Assembly (NCBI GenBank): GCA_973895155.1
Contig: OZ316891.1
Location: forward strand, 15,996,001 to 16,060,000
Direction: 5' to 3'
Length of the DNA: 64,000 bases
DNA from: Marsupella aquatica
Lineage: Eukaryota > Marchantiophyta
The notes under the pieces are model-generated. The model did not search any database, was not told where the DNA came from, and worked only from the letters and a program-made list of their open reading frames with translations. Of the stretch, positions 50,994 to 62,465 are shown piece after piece (position 1 is the stretch's first letter; each line of letters opens with the position of its first letter). The position numbers and the translations under genes were made by a program.

Positions 50994-52668
50994 TGGTGGA
51001 CCTTGCCACCAAGCCTCGGGGGGTTAACTTAGTGTATATTTTGGGGTACCACGTGCGATCCTAGCCTAATATAAACACACCTATTTTATAATGGGAATAT
51101 TCTAAAAACATTCTCTATTTTCAATATTAATGACCTATTTTACTTTATAAAAGGTATATATTAGAGAATATTTTGTAAATATTGGTCTATAATACCTTCT
51201 TTTGCTTCCTACACTTTTTAAAATTAGCTAATTTATATGAAAAATACCTATTTTGGATCGCACGTGGTTCCTAAGATTTTTGATAGTCAACCCCCCGAGC
51301 ACCAAGCGCCCTCACCAATCCCAGCACTCACACCTAGGTGCCCTTGGTGCCCGAACGCCTCCACGGAATACCTCAAGCAAGCACCCTAGTGCCCCTTGCA
51401 CCACCAGCGGCCCCTCCCATACGAAGCCGCACTTGCTCACCTACACAACCGCTACTCAACGGTCCTCACTGTCTGTACAAGCAACCAAGCACCTCGGTAG
51501 GTAACCCTTCTAGATCTAGAACTCGCCAAGTCTAGCATCCTAACTCAAGCTCAACAAACGTTGGTAAATAGGTCAACGATAGGTCCTCCCGCTGCCATAA
51601 GCCAGAACCAGAACCCACGCCCACTGTCCGTCCAGGACAGTTTCTTCTTTGGGCGCGGCCCGGGTTCCCCCTCTTACCTATCCATCACCAACTGACCGCC
51701 CTGACCCCAGGACATGCTCATGGCCCAAATAGGGTAGCTTGTCCTAAAGCTTGTCCCAACACGCCGGGACCAGAATGGTCCCGACCCTAGAATCCACTCC
51801 CGGTTCACCTCAAAGATGGTCTAGGGCCAAACACTCTTGGGACTCAACCTCCACACCTACTTGGCCTTGCCTCCCCAACGCAAGCTCCCTTGGGAGACTG
51901 AACGCGGCCTGGCTGCTGTTCGACAGGATTTGGCAAGCAGGCGAGTTAACACCCGCACGCAAACCCTGAGACCCCAAGGTACCTCTGCACCCAGCTGAGC
52001 TCAGAAGGGCATAGCCCTCATCAAGAGCTTTCCAACGCACCCAAGAAGTCCTCCAACGGACTCCCCGTTGGGAAGATATCGTCATTTTTGTTTGGCGGTT
52101 TTCCTTAGTGTCGCGACCGCCGCGGCTCACGACTTCGGCTCACCCTTAGCCCCCAGGGAGACACCACTCCTCTCATATATGCTTCTGGAGACCTGCCACC
52201 CCCGGACCGGCTTTGGTACCTAAACATTTGGCCCCCAACCCGGATCCCATCGCGCAACATGGGCACGCCACCAACTGGCAACGCCCATAACTTTCTTGAT
52301 AGGCATCCGCAAGCGGAGTGCCTTAGCCCGTTATGATCGGGCCGACCCAGTGCCCATACCTAGGCCCTCAGGTCTGATCACCGCTCGGGGCCCCCGACCG
52401 ACCCAACCCAGATCGGGCCACAACTTGCGCCCCAAGCGTCCGTTGCCCATGGCATCAACTCCATTGGCCTTGGACCTAAGAGGAGCTCACACTCAAGCCC
52501 TCAGAACTCAAAGTCCATACGGAGGTCCGGACGGCCGTCCTTGAGCCCGACCCATTTCCCCTTGACCTGATGAGCTATCCGCTAGTCCAAGTCCTTAGTG
52601 TGTGACCCCAGCTTGGCTCCTTGCCTCGCTAGTGCCGCTAAGTGTTAAGGTAGTCGAGTTCCGTGACT
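50994..52668 (-). mobile_element. Chromovirus 5' LTR (contains a MITE)
   Basis: The LTR matches 25,288-26,546 over 51,517-52,668. The part 50,994-51,516 is not represented in the 3' LTR but is matched in the plus-strand relic at 53,400-53,660, so it belongs to the LTR. A 285-bp MITE lies inside it. About 100 bp found in the 3' LTR are missing near 52,635. Confidence 0.8.
51015..51299. mobile_element. hAT-like MITE (285 bp, 8-bp TSD)
   Basis: The ends are inverted repeats: CTCGGGGGGTTAACT on the left and the complement of CTCGGGGGGTTGACT on the right, and further in ACCACGTGCGATCC on both sides. It is flanked by perfect CACCAAGC (51,007-51,014 and 51,300-51,307), an 8-bp duplication as in hAT elements. 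The centre is AT-rich and non-coding. The TIR is not the usual hAT sequence, so the superfamily is inferred from the TSD length. Confidence 0.82.
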
Positions 52669-52870
52669 GGTCTTCTGTTTCCCACCCTTCAGTCGGCTAA
52701 GCTACTTGTTTTGTGACTAGAAGATCCAGTATTGTTTTTGTTGATCGGGACATGCCCATTCATATGTGTTGATGGATGGGATGACACCAATGGCATCAGA
52801 CTCGCTAATCATTCACATTTTTTGATTTGGTTCATATAGAGTAGATAGCGGATCTCGAAACTAGTTTTGT

Positions 52871-52966
52871 CAGCGCGTGGCGCTACCCTCTGGTTTTGGG
52901 GATAACCTAAAACCTGGATTTCATGTACAGTTCACAAATTTTTATGATACAAAATGCCTGGCGCTA
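52871..52966. repeat. Two class 1 palindromes beside the chromovirus
   Basis: CAGCGCGTGGCGCTA at 52,871-52,885 and AAATGCCTGGCGCTA at 52,952-52,966 resemble the unit 1 palindromes, 44 kb away. The surrounding 52,680-53,045 has no gene. It may be a fragment of a unit 1-type element. Confidence 0.6.
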
Positions 52967-53049
52967 CTTTTAAGCTCAACCATTTTGCTTGGATTTGACA
53001 CAAATCTAAGATATCTTGGTTCACCCCCCTCAAAAGTTTGACATAGGAG

Positions 53050-53660
53050 TTTGCGTTGGAGAGGCAAAGCAAAATAGACATGGAGGTTGAGTTCCAAGTG
53101 CACTTGGCCCCTAGACTATCAGTTAAGGGGAAACCTTGGAGTTGGTTGCTAGAGTCAGGGCCAATATGATCTTGGCATTTTAGGACAAGCTTTGGGACAA
53201 GCTAGCTATGTGGGCAATGAGCATGTCCTGGGGGCAGGGCGTTCAGCCAATGACTGATAGAAAGTGGGGAAGCACAGACGGCACCCAAAGAGGGGTTATT
53301 CTGGACGAACAATGGGTGTCGGTTCTAGCTTTGGCTTTTGGCAAGGCTATGCAAGCCCGAGAGGTTCTATTCGTTGATCTACTTACCAATGTTTGTGAGC
53401 TTGAGTTGGGATACTAGTCTTGGAGTGCCTAGATTCTACAGGTTACTTACCAAGGTGTTTGGTTATTTGCACAGACAATGAGGACCGTTGAGCAACGGTG
53501 GTGGTAGGGAGCAAGTGTGGCTTTGTATGGGAGTTGTCGCTGGAGGTGCCAAAGGTACCAAGTTGCTTGCTCAAGGAGTTCCTAGTAGACGTTTGGTCAC
53601 CAAGGGCACTTAGGCAAGAGTGCTCGAATTATTGAGGACATTGGGTGGCAAGGTCCACCA
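53050..53660 (+). mobile_element. Diverged LTR relic of the chromovirus family (plus strand)
   Basis: The sequence matches the complement of the chromovirus LTR in order: TTGCGTTGGAGAGGCAAAGC, then TTTGGGACAAGCT, then GACAATGAGGACCGTTGAG, and ends GGCAAGGTCCACCA at 53,660. The identity is low and no internal element sequence follows, so it is an old partial or solo LTR. An ORF at 53,208-53,417 is not considered a gene. Confidence 0.7.
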
Positions 53661-55731
53661 CTTTTCATCATTGGGCTCATGACTTTGTCTATTTGACTTT
53701 TTGCTCACTCCTAGAATTCTATTGTCACCGTCGTTTCATGGTCTCTACAGATCCAGAGCAAATGTGATCAAGATGATGGGATGAAGTTTGGCTCTGTCTC
53801 AAATAATTGAGTTTTGGCAACCATTTAAGTTTAAACAAATATTGACTTTTACATTTCTTTTTTTAATTTTAGAACTATTTATTTTATGTTTTCAACAATT
53901 TCAATAAGATAAATAAAATGATTATCAAGAAAAGTTTTACCTCATATCATTGTATTGCACTTTGTATGTCAGTTTCTTTTTAACTCTAAACCCTAAACAT
54001 TTATGGCATGGCATCCCAATTTTTACGTGGAAGTTGCCACAAATACAAAAGCTACAGTTATTTTCATTCAGAAGAAAAGTCTATTCCTATTTGCCACAGG
54101 CGCTATGCTGAAGTGGTGTGCTGTAGAACCTTAAATTTTGGAAAGAATGGGGTCCGTAAATAAGCATGAATAATCCGGGATTACTTGAAATTCTTAAATT
54201 GATTAAATATGTACCCAATATTGTTTTAGAGGTAGAATATAGAATATAATATAAGTACTAGAGTACATGGATAATTATAAACAATAGTGGACTACCAAGT
54301 ACTATGTCATATTTCGATTTCGCATTTGCAGATTAGCCCCCGTCTATACTACAAGTTGTACAGGATGTTCCCACTACTGGTGCAGCAGCCCCTTCCATAA
54401 ATATCAGGCACAGCTGCAAATCATAAGGTGAGAGGTTCCAACAGCCTTCAAGCAAGAACAATGCATGAGAAGGGCAATGGTCTGACGATATGGATTGTCT
54501 GACAATACGGCCTTTCGCAAACCGAATGGCTGCTGCAGGATGAAAATTTTTACTCAGTGGGGAAGCCAAGTGATATGAACCTACTATGTCAAAGTTTAAG
54601 GCTCAGTCTACACCGCCAAATGTCAGGGGCAAAATTACCTCCAATAAGCACTTTGGGTAATTCACACAATTCGCAGACAAGAACCCAAGTGAAATCAACG
54701 TCCTTGAACTCGCGATGATATAGCTAAATATCCATGAGAAGTGCTCAATAATTCACCTCCTTCAGAGGTCCAAGAACGAACTGCTGACACCACCAGTTCC
54801 ATCCGTTTGACAAGAGAGCTTCATGAACCCATCTTCAATTTTAAAAACTAATCGGTCATTCAACGGGAATTTCGTTGGAAATAGTGGCAACAAACGTTCA
54901 AATGTTCTCAAGCAACCACACTACTATTTCTCCTAGGAATTTAATCAACTTGCCTCAGTTTGTCAGCGTAAGGACACCGTGGCGAATGATCTTCGGCTAT
55001 GGACACTGATAACTCAGACTAAGAGCTACATGAAACACATCAATCTCTTGCAGGGTCCCTTATTTAGGGGAAGGGATTACGGGCTATCGCACCAGCTCGC
55101 ATACAGTCGCAAAATATCATCCTTGACTACCACTTTTTCCTTTCGTCAACCACAATCAAACGAAGGTAGAGCAGAATGCAATCAACAAACGCAGATGACA
55201 GCAGCAGACCATCACGGCCCTCTTGAGTACATGACTTATAGACTGAACAAATCACAAGCCAAAATCATAGCCCCCACATGACCATAGCAAAACACCCACG
55301 CGCATCCCAACCTAACCTACGAAACAGGTAAGTCGGCCCAAACAGAGGGGCAAAATTCGTATGCCACTAGCAGCCCCAGTTATACAAAGGACCATTGACG
55401 ACACTGATTGGTAAGAATAGAGTACCAAAATCGTCTTCAACCACAGAATACCTTTTTATATCATCAAGTACAAGGATCCGCAAGTAGAATGAAGCTTAAG
55501 CAAGAGGAGGAGAAAATAGTGCTCTTTTTCGTTTCTGAATAGCTAATCTACAATATTACAACCCCATGTCACACTGTGCCAACCCATGTGTTCACTCATC
55601 ATTCAACGTTTTAACTCTTATAAACAAGCCACCGCTCTCTAACCTTGGGGTTGCCATCAGGCAAAATTCCAAGCTGACCATTAATAACATCCATCTCCCT
55701 AAAATATGGAAGATGAATCTTCTGCCTTCTA
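53661..55731. other. Intergenic region
   Basis: No gene recognised. The left part is AT-rich. A 78-codon minus-strand ORF at 54,333-54,569 has a protein-like look (LLEGCWNLSPYDLQL), but neither splice neighbours nor a family could be found. The right part, 55,300-55,731, probably includes the 3' UTR of the ceramidase gene. Confidence 0.4.
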
Positions 55732-56809
55732 TTATTGACTTTTCGGTTTAAAAATCTTCACGTAGGGAAGCAATCCAACTACATAGCGAAGTTCAGGGTT
55801 CCAATTGAGCTGCTGTGCTCTGCAAAACTGCAAGAAAGTGTTCCCAAAATAGGCACTGAACCCCATGAAGATGTGCCACCATGCATGCCCTTGAGGGTTT
55901 GCTGGCAAAGAGCTCAATCGGTTGCAAAAGTTTCGATCCACTAACCAACAGATACCTCCCAAAGAGATTGAGATAAGATACAAGTGACCTAATCGCCTCG
56001 CGGGGACCTCTGTAGTGTAAATGTAGTACTTGTACATCCGAGGTATGCAGAGCAAACACAAGAAGATGAAATGTAGCTGATATACTAACACAAAATGGAA
56101 CAGCCAGTGACAAATGGCATATGCAGTGCCGTAAATGAAAAGAAAGGTAGGCATGGTGCTTGTATAATGCCAGTCAGGAGAGTAAAGAACGTAGATGTAT
56201 AGAAGCATGAGCCACACCATGGGCGTTTCATCACTTTGCTGCTGACTGCACCATCCACCACACACAATTACACGTTATTATAAAAGAGCATTCTAAAGAC
56301 CCATGACACCTAAAACCTCGCTCTTCAAGGTGCGAGAGAGCCGATGCAAATATTCCAGACTCAAAAGTGGTGAAGCCACAAACTGGCAGACCGTCAGAGC
56401 CTTCCTTCCAAGAAAGCTTTCTTAGACCCAGGACTCTTAATAAGTACACAGCAGGCCTGTGATCGAGCTTGCACGCATAGCTATCAGATAATTCAAAACC
56501 GTCAAGCGAGGAATGACTCCAATAGTGGAAGAGAATGAGGGAACTTAGCCATGCAAGGAACACTCACCTATATTTTAAAGTAGCATGAAACAGGATGCTG
56601 CCGATGGCAATCGTGATGCTCGAAAGGTGTAGCACACTGAACCTCTTCTCAAACCGTTGCCCCATGGTGCTCGAAAGGCCAATTATGGCCAGAACTAGCA
56701 TAGGAACATTTGAGAGAGTGTTGAAAAACTCACCCACATATGGCGATACTTCATAGTTTGCTTCACACCACTCAGTACTCGCTGTGACTGGCCCCCAGTA
56801 GCCAGCCAT
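55732..56809 (-). CDS. ACER: Alkaline (phyto)ceramidase, two coding exons
   Basis: Exons 56,809-56,568 and 56,245-55,732 join in phase (donor AG|GTGAGT, acceptor GGTGCAG) to 251 residues, the usual length of plant alkaline ceramidases. The start is the ATG at MAGYWGPVTASTEWCE; an earlier in-frame TTG is not used. This integral membrane enzyme cleaves ceramide or phytoceramide to a long-chain base and a fatty acid in the ER/Golgi. Zinc-binding residues of the family are present: His in ILFHAT, Asp in QQSDETP and the HxxxH in GHAWWHIFMGF. The Ca-site residues (EWCEANY) are kept. Seven hydrophobic segments are expected, and several are evident (VLAIIGL, FLFIYGTAYAI, FIFLCLLCI). No defect is seen; this is the one intact host gene of the window. 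Confidence 0.93.
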
Positions 56810-57187
56810 TACCCAATTGGACAACCGCCCAAATCTGGAAGTCTAAGAGATTATAATCATATCGATGCTTGCCAATCCTCGAGCCAATTTCCTACAAAGC
56901 CGTGAACATTTCAAACCTGCAAGATGTGGGTGTCGTCAGTCAAGAACGCATCCGGTACGCGAGAAATAGAGAAGACATACTTGAAGGACAGATTCTGGAA
57001 GAAAACTTTGAACCTAAGCCTTGCAGCTTGCTCGTAAGAAACCAGTCGAAGCCGTGAAGGTTTGCAAATCACCATACAAACGGATCTCTCAAAATGGATG
57101 CCAACTTTGACGCGTCTGGACGAGAGATGTAGGAGCCAACTGTGTCCAGTGCTCAGGTCACCAAGTGAGCATAAGAATTTCGAAGGA

Positions 57188-57540
57188 CTATTTACCTCGG
57201 AAACTTGCTAACTTTTGGCAGGGCTCATCTAACCCTAGATAAGTCACCAAATGAAAGGAGAGAAAACTGAAACAAGCGTCCAACTGCCTAGGTATTCTTA
57301 CAGCAATTTTACCACGAATCAATGGGCCAGAGACACCACTACCAGACCTCGACATCCACAACGTTCCTCCTCCCCCTCCGCTAGACCTCCTCCAGAATAG
57401 ACCTACCCATCTCTTTGCCCCGTGAGCTTCGTCCAATACGATCTCCACAACTCCATCCATCGACTGCTGCTTAAGATGTACGTGTAGCTTACCCTGTGGT
57501 GGTACCAACGCAGAAGCAGTGAGAAGGCCTCATAATCAAT
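57188..57540 (-). other. Possible 5' UTR exon of the ceramidase gene
   Basis: A minus-strand stretch that ends at a plausible donor (GAG|GTAAAT at about 57,195) upstream of the ceramidase start. It is open over about 107 codons, but the sequence is Gly/Ser/Arg-rich and shows no domain. The upstream DNA up to 57,950 is C/T-rich, as in plant promoters or leaders. Whether it is transcribed is unknown. Confidence 0.3.
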
Positions 57541-59149
57541 TTCCCCCCATTTTCAATCGTTTCGCGTTTCCACCTGCGTCCATGACTTCTCCGCACATCC
57601 TCGACGTTCCACCGCACTACTGACCCTGCCGTGCGCCGACTCTCGATCGATACAACCTTTCTCTTCTCCTCCCCTGAGGATCGCCGCCCGCCAGAACCAA
57701 TATTATTTCGACCACCACCCCAACCAAGCTCCGCGTCACGTCCTTTCCTTGAGTTTACTCCTGCATGCTCCTCCTCTCGCTAAAGCTACACAAGGCAGCC
57801 CAAAGCGAAAGCCTAGCCAAGCCAAGCACAGCCCAGCCAAGTACTGCACCAAACGTCAGTGGAACCAGTGACGGTCATTCGTTTTCTTTGGGCTCGCACT
57901 TGTCTCAAAGCCTCTCTTCTCGACTGTGAGCTTCCATAGAATAAAATCGAGCAATAATAAAGCGGGCCTCGGCTGGCCGGGCAGATGGAAACGGCAACTC
58001 ACTTCACTTTCGCTTGGAGGTGCTACTGGTTTTCTGGTGACGGTGTGCAGGAGGTGGATGCTCTAGATGTATCATGGAGACGCTAGTTGACATCGAGGTG
58101 CTATGTGCTGAGGGAAGATCATGTAGGGCAAGGCCTAAGCGGAAAGGTAATAATTTTGCATCCGTTTTTAAATACATTGCCACTAATGTCTGAACTGACA
58201 ATAATGTTATTGTTTATTACAAATAAATATGTCACTAGTTTTGTATATAGTTCCCTTGTTAGGCAGTGAACCTTGTCATCCATATATGATAATGTGACAT
58301 ATTTCTAAATACAAAAAGATATAGCAATGTTTTCAATTAGAACATCTTTAGTGGCAAAATAATTGAAAGTTATATTTTGCATTTCAATACATATCAATAT
58401 GCATCAAAGGTTTTCCTGCTTTAAAGTTAAATAGAGTGTTATGTAGCAAGTATTAGCACTGACTAGACTTAGGATACATTTAGTTAAATTAGTTTTGCAA
58501 TTCACTTCAAAACTTGTGGTCTTCCACTTGTCTTAACTTTTTTCCAAATTCCACTCAATGTCAAAAGAATCTTCTAAGATAACTGGTCATCACATGTGTC
58601 TTGTTTGTTATGGCTGTAGGCGATCGACTCCCCTTACAAGTAATATTTGAGAGCCCTAGAATGCTGACCTGCAAGTGAAGGTGCACATTGAATCCATAGT
58701 TGATGAGGACAATGATCCAGGACAGAGCACTAAGCTTGCAAGCATAAGTGGCTTTTGAGGATGATTGACATTTCCTATCAAAACATTTTATCATTTGGAT
58801 GATTATCTCTACAACAACTTTAGATTGAATGTAGAAAATTGAATTATCCACAATATCTACTTTTCTCTCTTATGTGTTACAAAGCCCTTGAAAGCAAATG
58901 TTTTTTGACCCAAATATCACAGATTTTAATCTGTACTTGATTGCGTGGTATCAAATTTTCCATCTTTTGCAAAAAGGCTGCTATATCAATAAATTTTGGT
59001 GAGACGTGGCCCTTGGAAGCATGTGTCTTTTGACAGAAAATCACAGATTTTGGTAAAGAATTGATTAAGCAATATCAGATCAAAACTTTCCATCTTTTGT
59101 AGAAATTTGTTGTCGGCTCTAACTCAACCAAGATTCTAAGGAAAAAAAT
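57541..59149. other. Intergenic region upstream of the ceramidase gene
   Basis: The C/T-rich part to about 57,960 probably holds the ceramidase promoter. From 58,000 the DNA is AT-rich and no gene or repeat is recognised. Small ORFs have no features. Confidence 0.35.
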
Positions 59150-59490
59150 CACTTGGACCTCAACACCCCTACTTTGCATTGCTTCCCCAACGCAAGCTCA
59201 TGTGCGAAACTGAATGCACCTTGGTTGTTATTTTGGTAGGATTGGGAAGGGGGCAAGATAGCCCCAAAACCTCAAGGACCACAGGCACCTGCAGACCAAG
59301 AGAATATAGTACTCTTTGAGAGATTTCCAATGCACCCAAGAAATCCTCCAATGGACTTCCCATTGAGAAGTTGACGTTTCCACTTAGTAACCCGGTCGCC
59401 GTGCTTCACAACTTAGGCTTGACCTTGGGCCACTAGGAGACAAAAATCCCCTCATATATGCTTCTAGAGACCTACCACCCCCGGTGTCAC
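59150..59490 (-). mobile_element. Chromovirus LTR relic
   Basis: The stretch resembles the LTR region 25,640-26,000: TTGCTTCCCCAACGCAAGC, then GAGATTTCCAATGCACCCAAG, then CCTCATATATGCTTCTAGAG. It is diverged, and both flanks are unrelated. Confidence 0.7.
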
Positions 59491-59626
59491 GTGGACTTCA
59501 AGTAGGGGTCATCGTAAACGGATTGTTTCTAGCTACGATAAGACAAGCAACAAACAATGGTTGGAGAAATGAAGTGGCCTATTTTGTAGGAGAAGTTTGT
59601 CAGAAGGAGTTTCTACTTGGTAGTAT

Positions 59627-60060
59627 TTGAGCAACCTGACCACAGAGATGAAGCATCAGCATCGGCCCCATGGTTCATGGAGAGAATATTTGTTTACTAA
59701 TTTGCTTGGGACCCATCGTTTGATGTTAAGAATGGGAGATTCGCAAAGCTACCGGTGTGGATTGAAAATTCCGTTTAGGGCATTGGCTTTGGAAGGCTGT
59801 CGCCGTAAGATAGCGAAATCTTTTGGACAAATTCTATACTACATTCAAGGGGAAGAATACAATTCTTACCCACACGATCAAACATGTATACTATGGAATA
59901 TTGAGAGAGAGATACCGGCCAGTGTTCAAATTTAGTTTAAGAGAAGACATTGTGATTGGCAACCAGTGATGTTCAAAAACATTCCTAACCACTGCTTCAA
60001 ATGAAATCTAAAAGGGCACCTCACTTGTGACTATAAACAAGGCTGGTAGGATAATATATA
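59627..60060 (+). pseudogene. Possible LINE-type ORF1 relic (DUF4283/zinc-knuckle-like)
   Basis: The frame includes GLKIPFRALALEGCRRKIAK, SFGQILYYI and YPHDQTCILWNIE, and past a TAG at 59,933 reads PVMFKNIPNHCF, a stop, then LKGHLTCDYK. This order resembles the DUF4283-zinc knuckle module of plant LINE-like ORF1 proteins (IPxLPLE... RKIAxxxG, then IPxxCxxCxxxGHxxxxC). Two stops and loss of a Cys indicate a relic. No RT is found nearby. Confidence 0.35.
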
Positions 60061-61560
60061 CTAGAGATCAAACTGGTGCGAGGAAGAGCGAGAGGAAGAG
60101 GCCCCTGCTAATCAGGTTGAGGGGATCACAAACATAAATCAAGAGCCCAAAAATTAAGAGCAAATGGCGGAGAGAGAAACTGTTCCTTCCCATAGTGGGG
60201 GAGCCACAAGAGTCAATGAGGAAGATATCGGAAGATTGAAGATGAGTGTGAATGAGATAGCAATGGAGGCTAGAGGATCCAAGGGTGCAAGATTGGTTAC
60301 CCCGGTGTCTTGGGAATAGTAAGCTCTCAAGAACACGTCGGGTGTCTGGTTGCATGTGCTAATTATGATATAAACAACTTGTGAGAGACCTCATGCTTAG
60401 AACCAATTCCCTTGAGAGCCTTGTCCCCTCCCAACCATTTCTCAAGTTTCTTGGGTTCCCCTGTGCCCTTTGTGGTTTTCTTCAGATAAACTGAGTGGAA
60501 AGGGCGTACCATTTTCCGCAAGGACTCCTAAGCACTTTTGGTACCAAGAGATATGTGTGATCTACTCCAAATATTGACAATGGGGGACAGGCCCACACTC
60601 CACAAATCTGTCCACCAAGTGATAATCTTCTCTACGTACTTCTTTGAATTCTTGGCTATGATCTCTCATCTATTACACTATTATAAAAACACTCACATCC
60701 TCATTTGTGCATTTATAGAGTATTAATAGATCCGACGATGCGATAATTGTAATGTATCATTCTTCCCCAAACTTTTGTGTAAGAACTTGTCTAATATTTA
60801 TCTTCCTCTTTACTATCAACTTGATGCTCACCACAGAACATAAATTCAGAAATGACGGACTCTCATTCAAATCAATATTGACATTCATACTTCTTATATG
60901 CTTTCTATCTAAGAGAGGTTCAACGGCAGAGTCGTCTCTATTTGATCACAAACTTGTAGACGTTATATCTATGGTATTGGCGGTATAGCCGCTCGGGGGG
61001 GTCACTTTTACGGAAGTGCCACATCACGAGCGACAAAGTATAGGGCCATTTAATTGGGTTTGGTGGAAGACTTCCAAAGTTTCATGGAAGAACAATAGGG
61101 CCCATTTTAATTGTTGGGCCGCTTTAAAGAACAATAGGCATTTTTAAAATGGAACACATTCCACGGAAGGTGTCCAACAAAGTAAGGGTAATTGGTACAA
61201 ATATTATATGTGACACGCGTCATGTATGTACTGGTACATGTGTCTCATTGTAATAGGGACACGTGTTTTTTTAGGTCATAAATATTCATATTTGCCATAA
61301 TATGCATGTTAAAATTTTTGCCCAACTCTAACCAAACTTCAATCTAAAAAATAGTTTATTGGGGGTGGGATCTAAAGCGGGTAGGGGGACCCATGATATC
61401 CAGTCAGGGTTTTCAAGGGCCACTAGGGCTTTAGATCCAATGGCCAAATAGGGATCGGGTGGCGGCTGCAGGGACGGGGATGGAAGCTCAAGCGAGAATG
61501 GGCCTAGGGGTGGCCGACGAAGGAGGATTCGCAAACGTTTAGTTTCAAACTCAATGTTTT
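60061..61560. other. Region without recognisable genes
   Basis: Several short ORFs (for example 60,752-60,988 and 61,663-61,328 minus) show no family features. No repeat structure is evident. Confidence 0.35.
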
Positions 61561-61569
61561 CTTCGTGAG

Positions 61570-62020
61570 AGACAAGAGGATTGATGTGTAGCACTGCCAA
61601 CCTTGGAGCTGTAGTCGACTGTGGAGGCCGGGAGCTGCATTGTTGGTGCGTTTGGAGATCCATCTTCTTTATGGGAAATTAGAGGATTGCTGTGTAGCGC
61701 TACCGCAACATTGGAGCTCTAGTTGATTGAGGAGGTTGGGAGGACTGTTTTTGGTGCGAGTTCAGAGGCTCTCCATTTTCTTTGTGAGAAATCAAAGGTT
61801 GATTGTTGTGCGCTGCTGCAAGCTGGAGCTGTAGTCAACTGTGGAGGCCGGGAGGATTGTTGTTGCCGCGGTTTTAGAGGTCCGTCCATTCTCTTTGAGA
61901 CAACTGGGAGGACTGCTGTTGTCGCAAGTTTGGAGGGCGGAAGGACTATTGCTATGCAACTTTGGAGAGTAGGTAGACTGTGGAGGCTTGTGGAGGTTGA
62001 CTGCTACTTAGTTTTAGACA
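61570..62020. repeat. Degenerate tandem repeats of about 110 bp
   Basis: Three to four units share GGAGCTGTAGTCGACTGTGG followed by GAGGCCGGGAGG and TTTGTGAGAAAT (near 61,602, 61,711, 61,823 and partly 61,905). Copies differ by many substitutions and small indels. Short ORFs on both strands here are not considered genes. Confidence 0.6.
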
Positions 62021-62255
62021 CTACTCTATAGAGCTCGGATCGGCGAAAAGAACTCAGGTGATACTCCTAGCTTCTATGGCCCCTTGGAGGTTGCTCCTCT
62101 TGCAAATGCTGTCGCACATTGATGTTGCTATTTTTTTGCTAGCATTTCCTCTCTGCCTGCGACATGGTCTTTCCTTTCATTGAAGAGGAGGGCGATGCTG
62201 GCTGGATGTCTGTTGTCTGGTTCTTTAGTTGCAGGGTTGAGCTGCGTGATATTGC

Positions 62256-62465
62256 TTGCAGACAGACGTGGACCCAAAAGGGATGCTTGGTGAGGGCAGA
62301 AGAGTGAAGGAAGTGTTTGATCTGCCAGTTAGAATCTATCACTCCTGTGAAGTTTGTAATTGGAAGTTTCCATACAAACAGAGTCTATGTTGTCACAGTC
62401 ACAAGCCTGTGTGCTTGCATTGCCTTGAAAAGAGCCACCCTAAAATCCAACTTGTTCAGATGTAG
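62256..62465 (+). other. Short Cys/His-rich ORF, unassigned
   Basis: A 69-codon ORF whose second half has CEVCNWKFPYKQSLCCHSH then CLHCLEKSHP, a spacing that could bind zinc. It has no clear family match, and a stop follows at 62,463. It might be an exon of a larger gene or a chance ORF. Confidence 0.25.

Larger units (their letters stand above)
25245..52670 (-). mobile_element. Ty3/Gypsy chromovirus (minus strand) with nested insertions
   Basis: Two related direct repeats of about 1.25 kb (25,288-26,546 and 51,517-52,668) are the 3' and 5' LTRs. In minus orientation the order is 5' LTR, PBS (50,989-50,978), gag, zinc knuckle, protease, RT, RNase H, integrase with chromodomain, polypurine tract, 3' LTR. 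A Copia element of 18.6 kb splits the chromodomain, so the own length is about 8.9 kb. The coding region has many stops and frame changes, and the LTRs differ by indels (about 100 bp missing from the 5' LTR near 52,635), so the copy is old. The flanking target duplication is not visible. Confidence 0.85.

Noticed and set aside
54333-54569. Small host gene on the minus strand
   Set aside because: It has a protein-like look, but no recognised family, splice partners or promoter, so it was left within the intergenic entry.
56810-56824. Upstream start of the ceramidase (TTG, five codons earlier)
   Set aside because: The codon is not ATG, and the ATG at 56,809 fits the usual N-terminus of the family.
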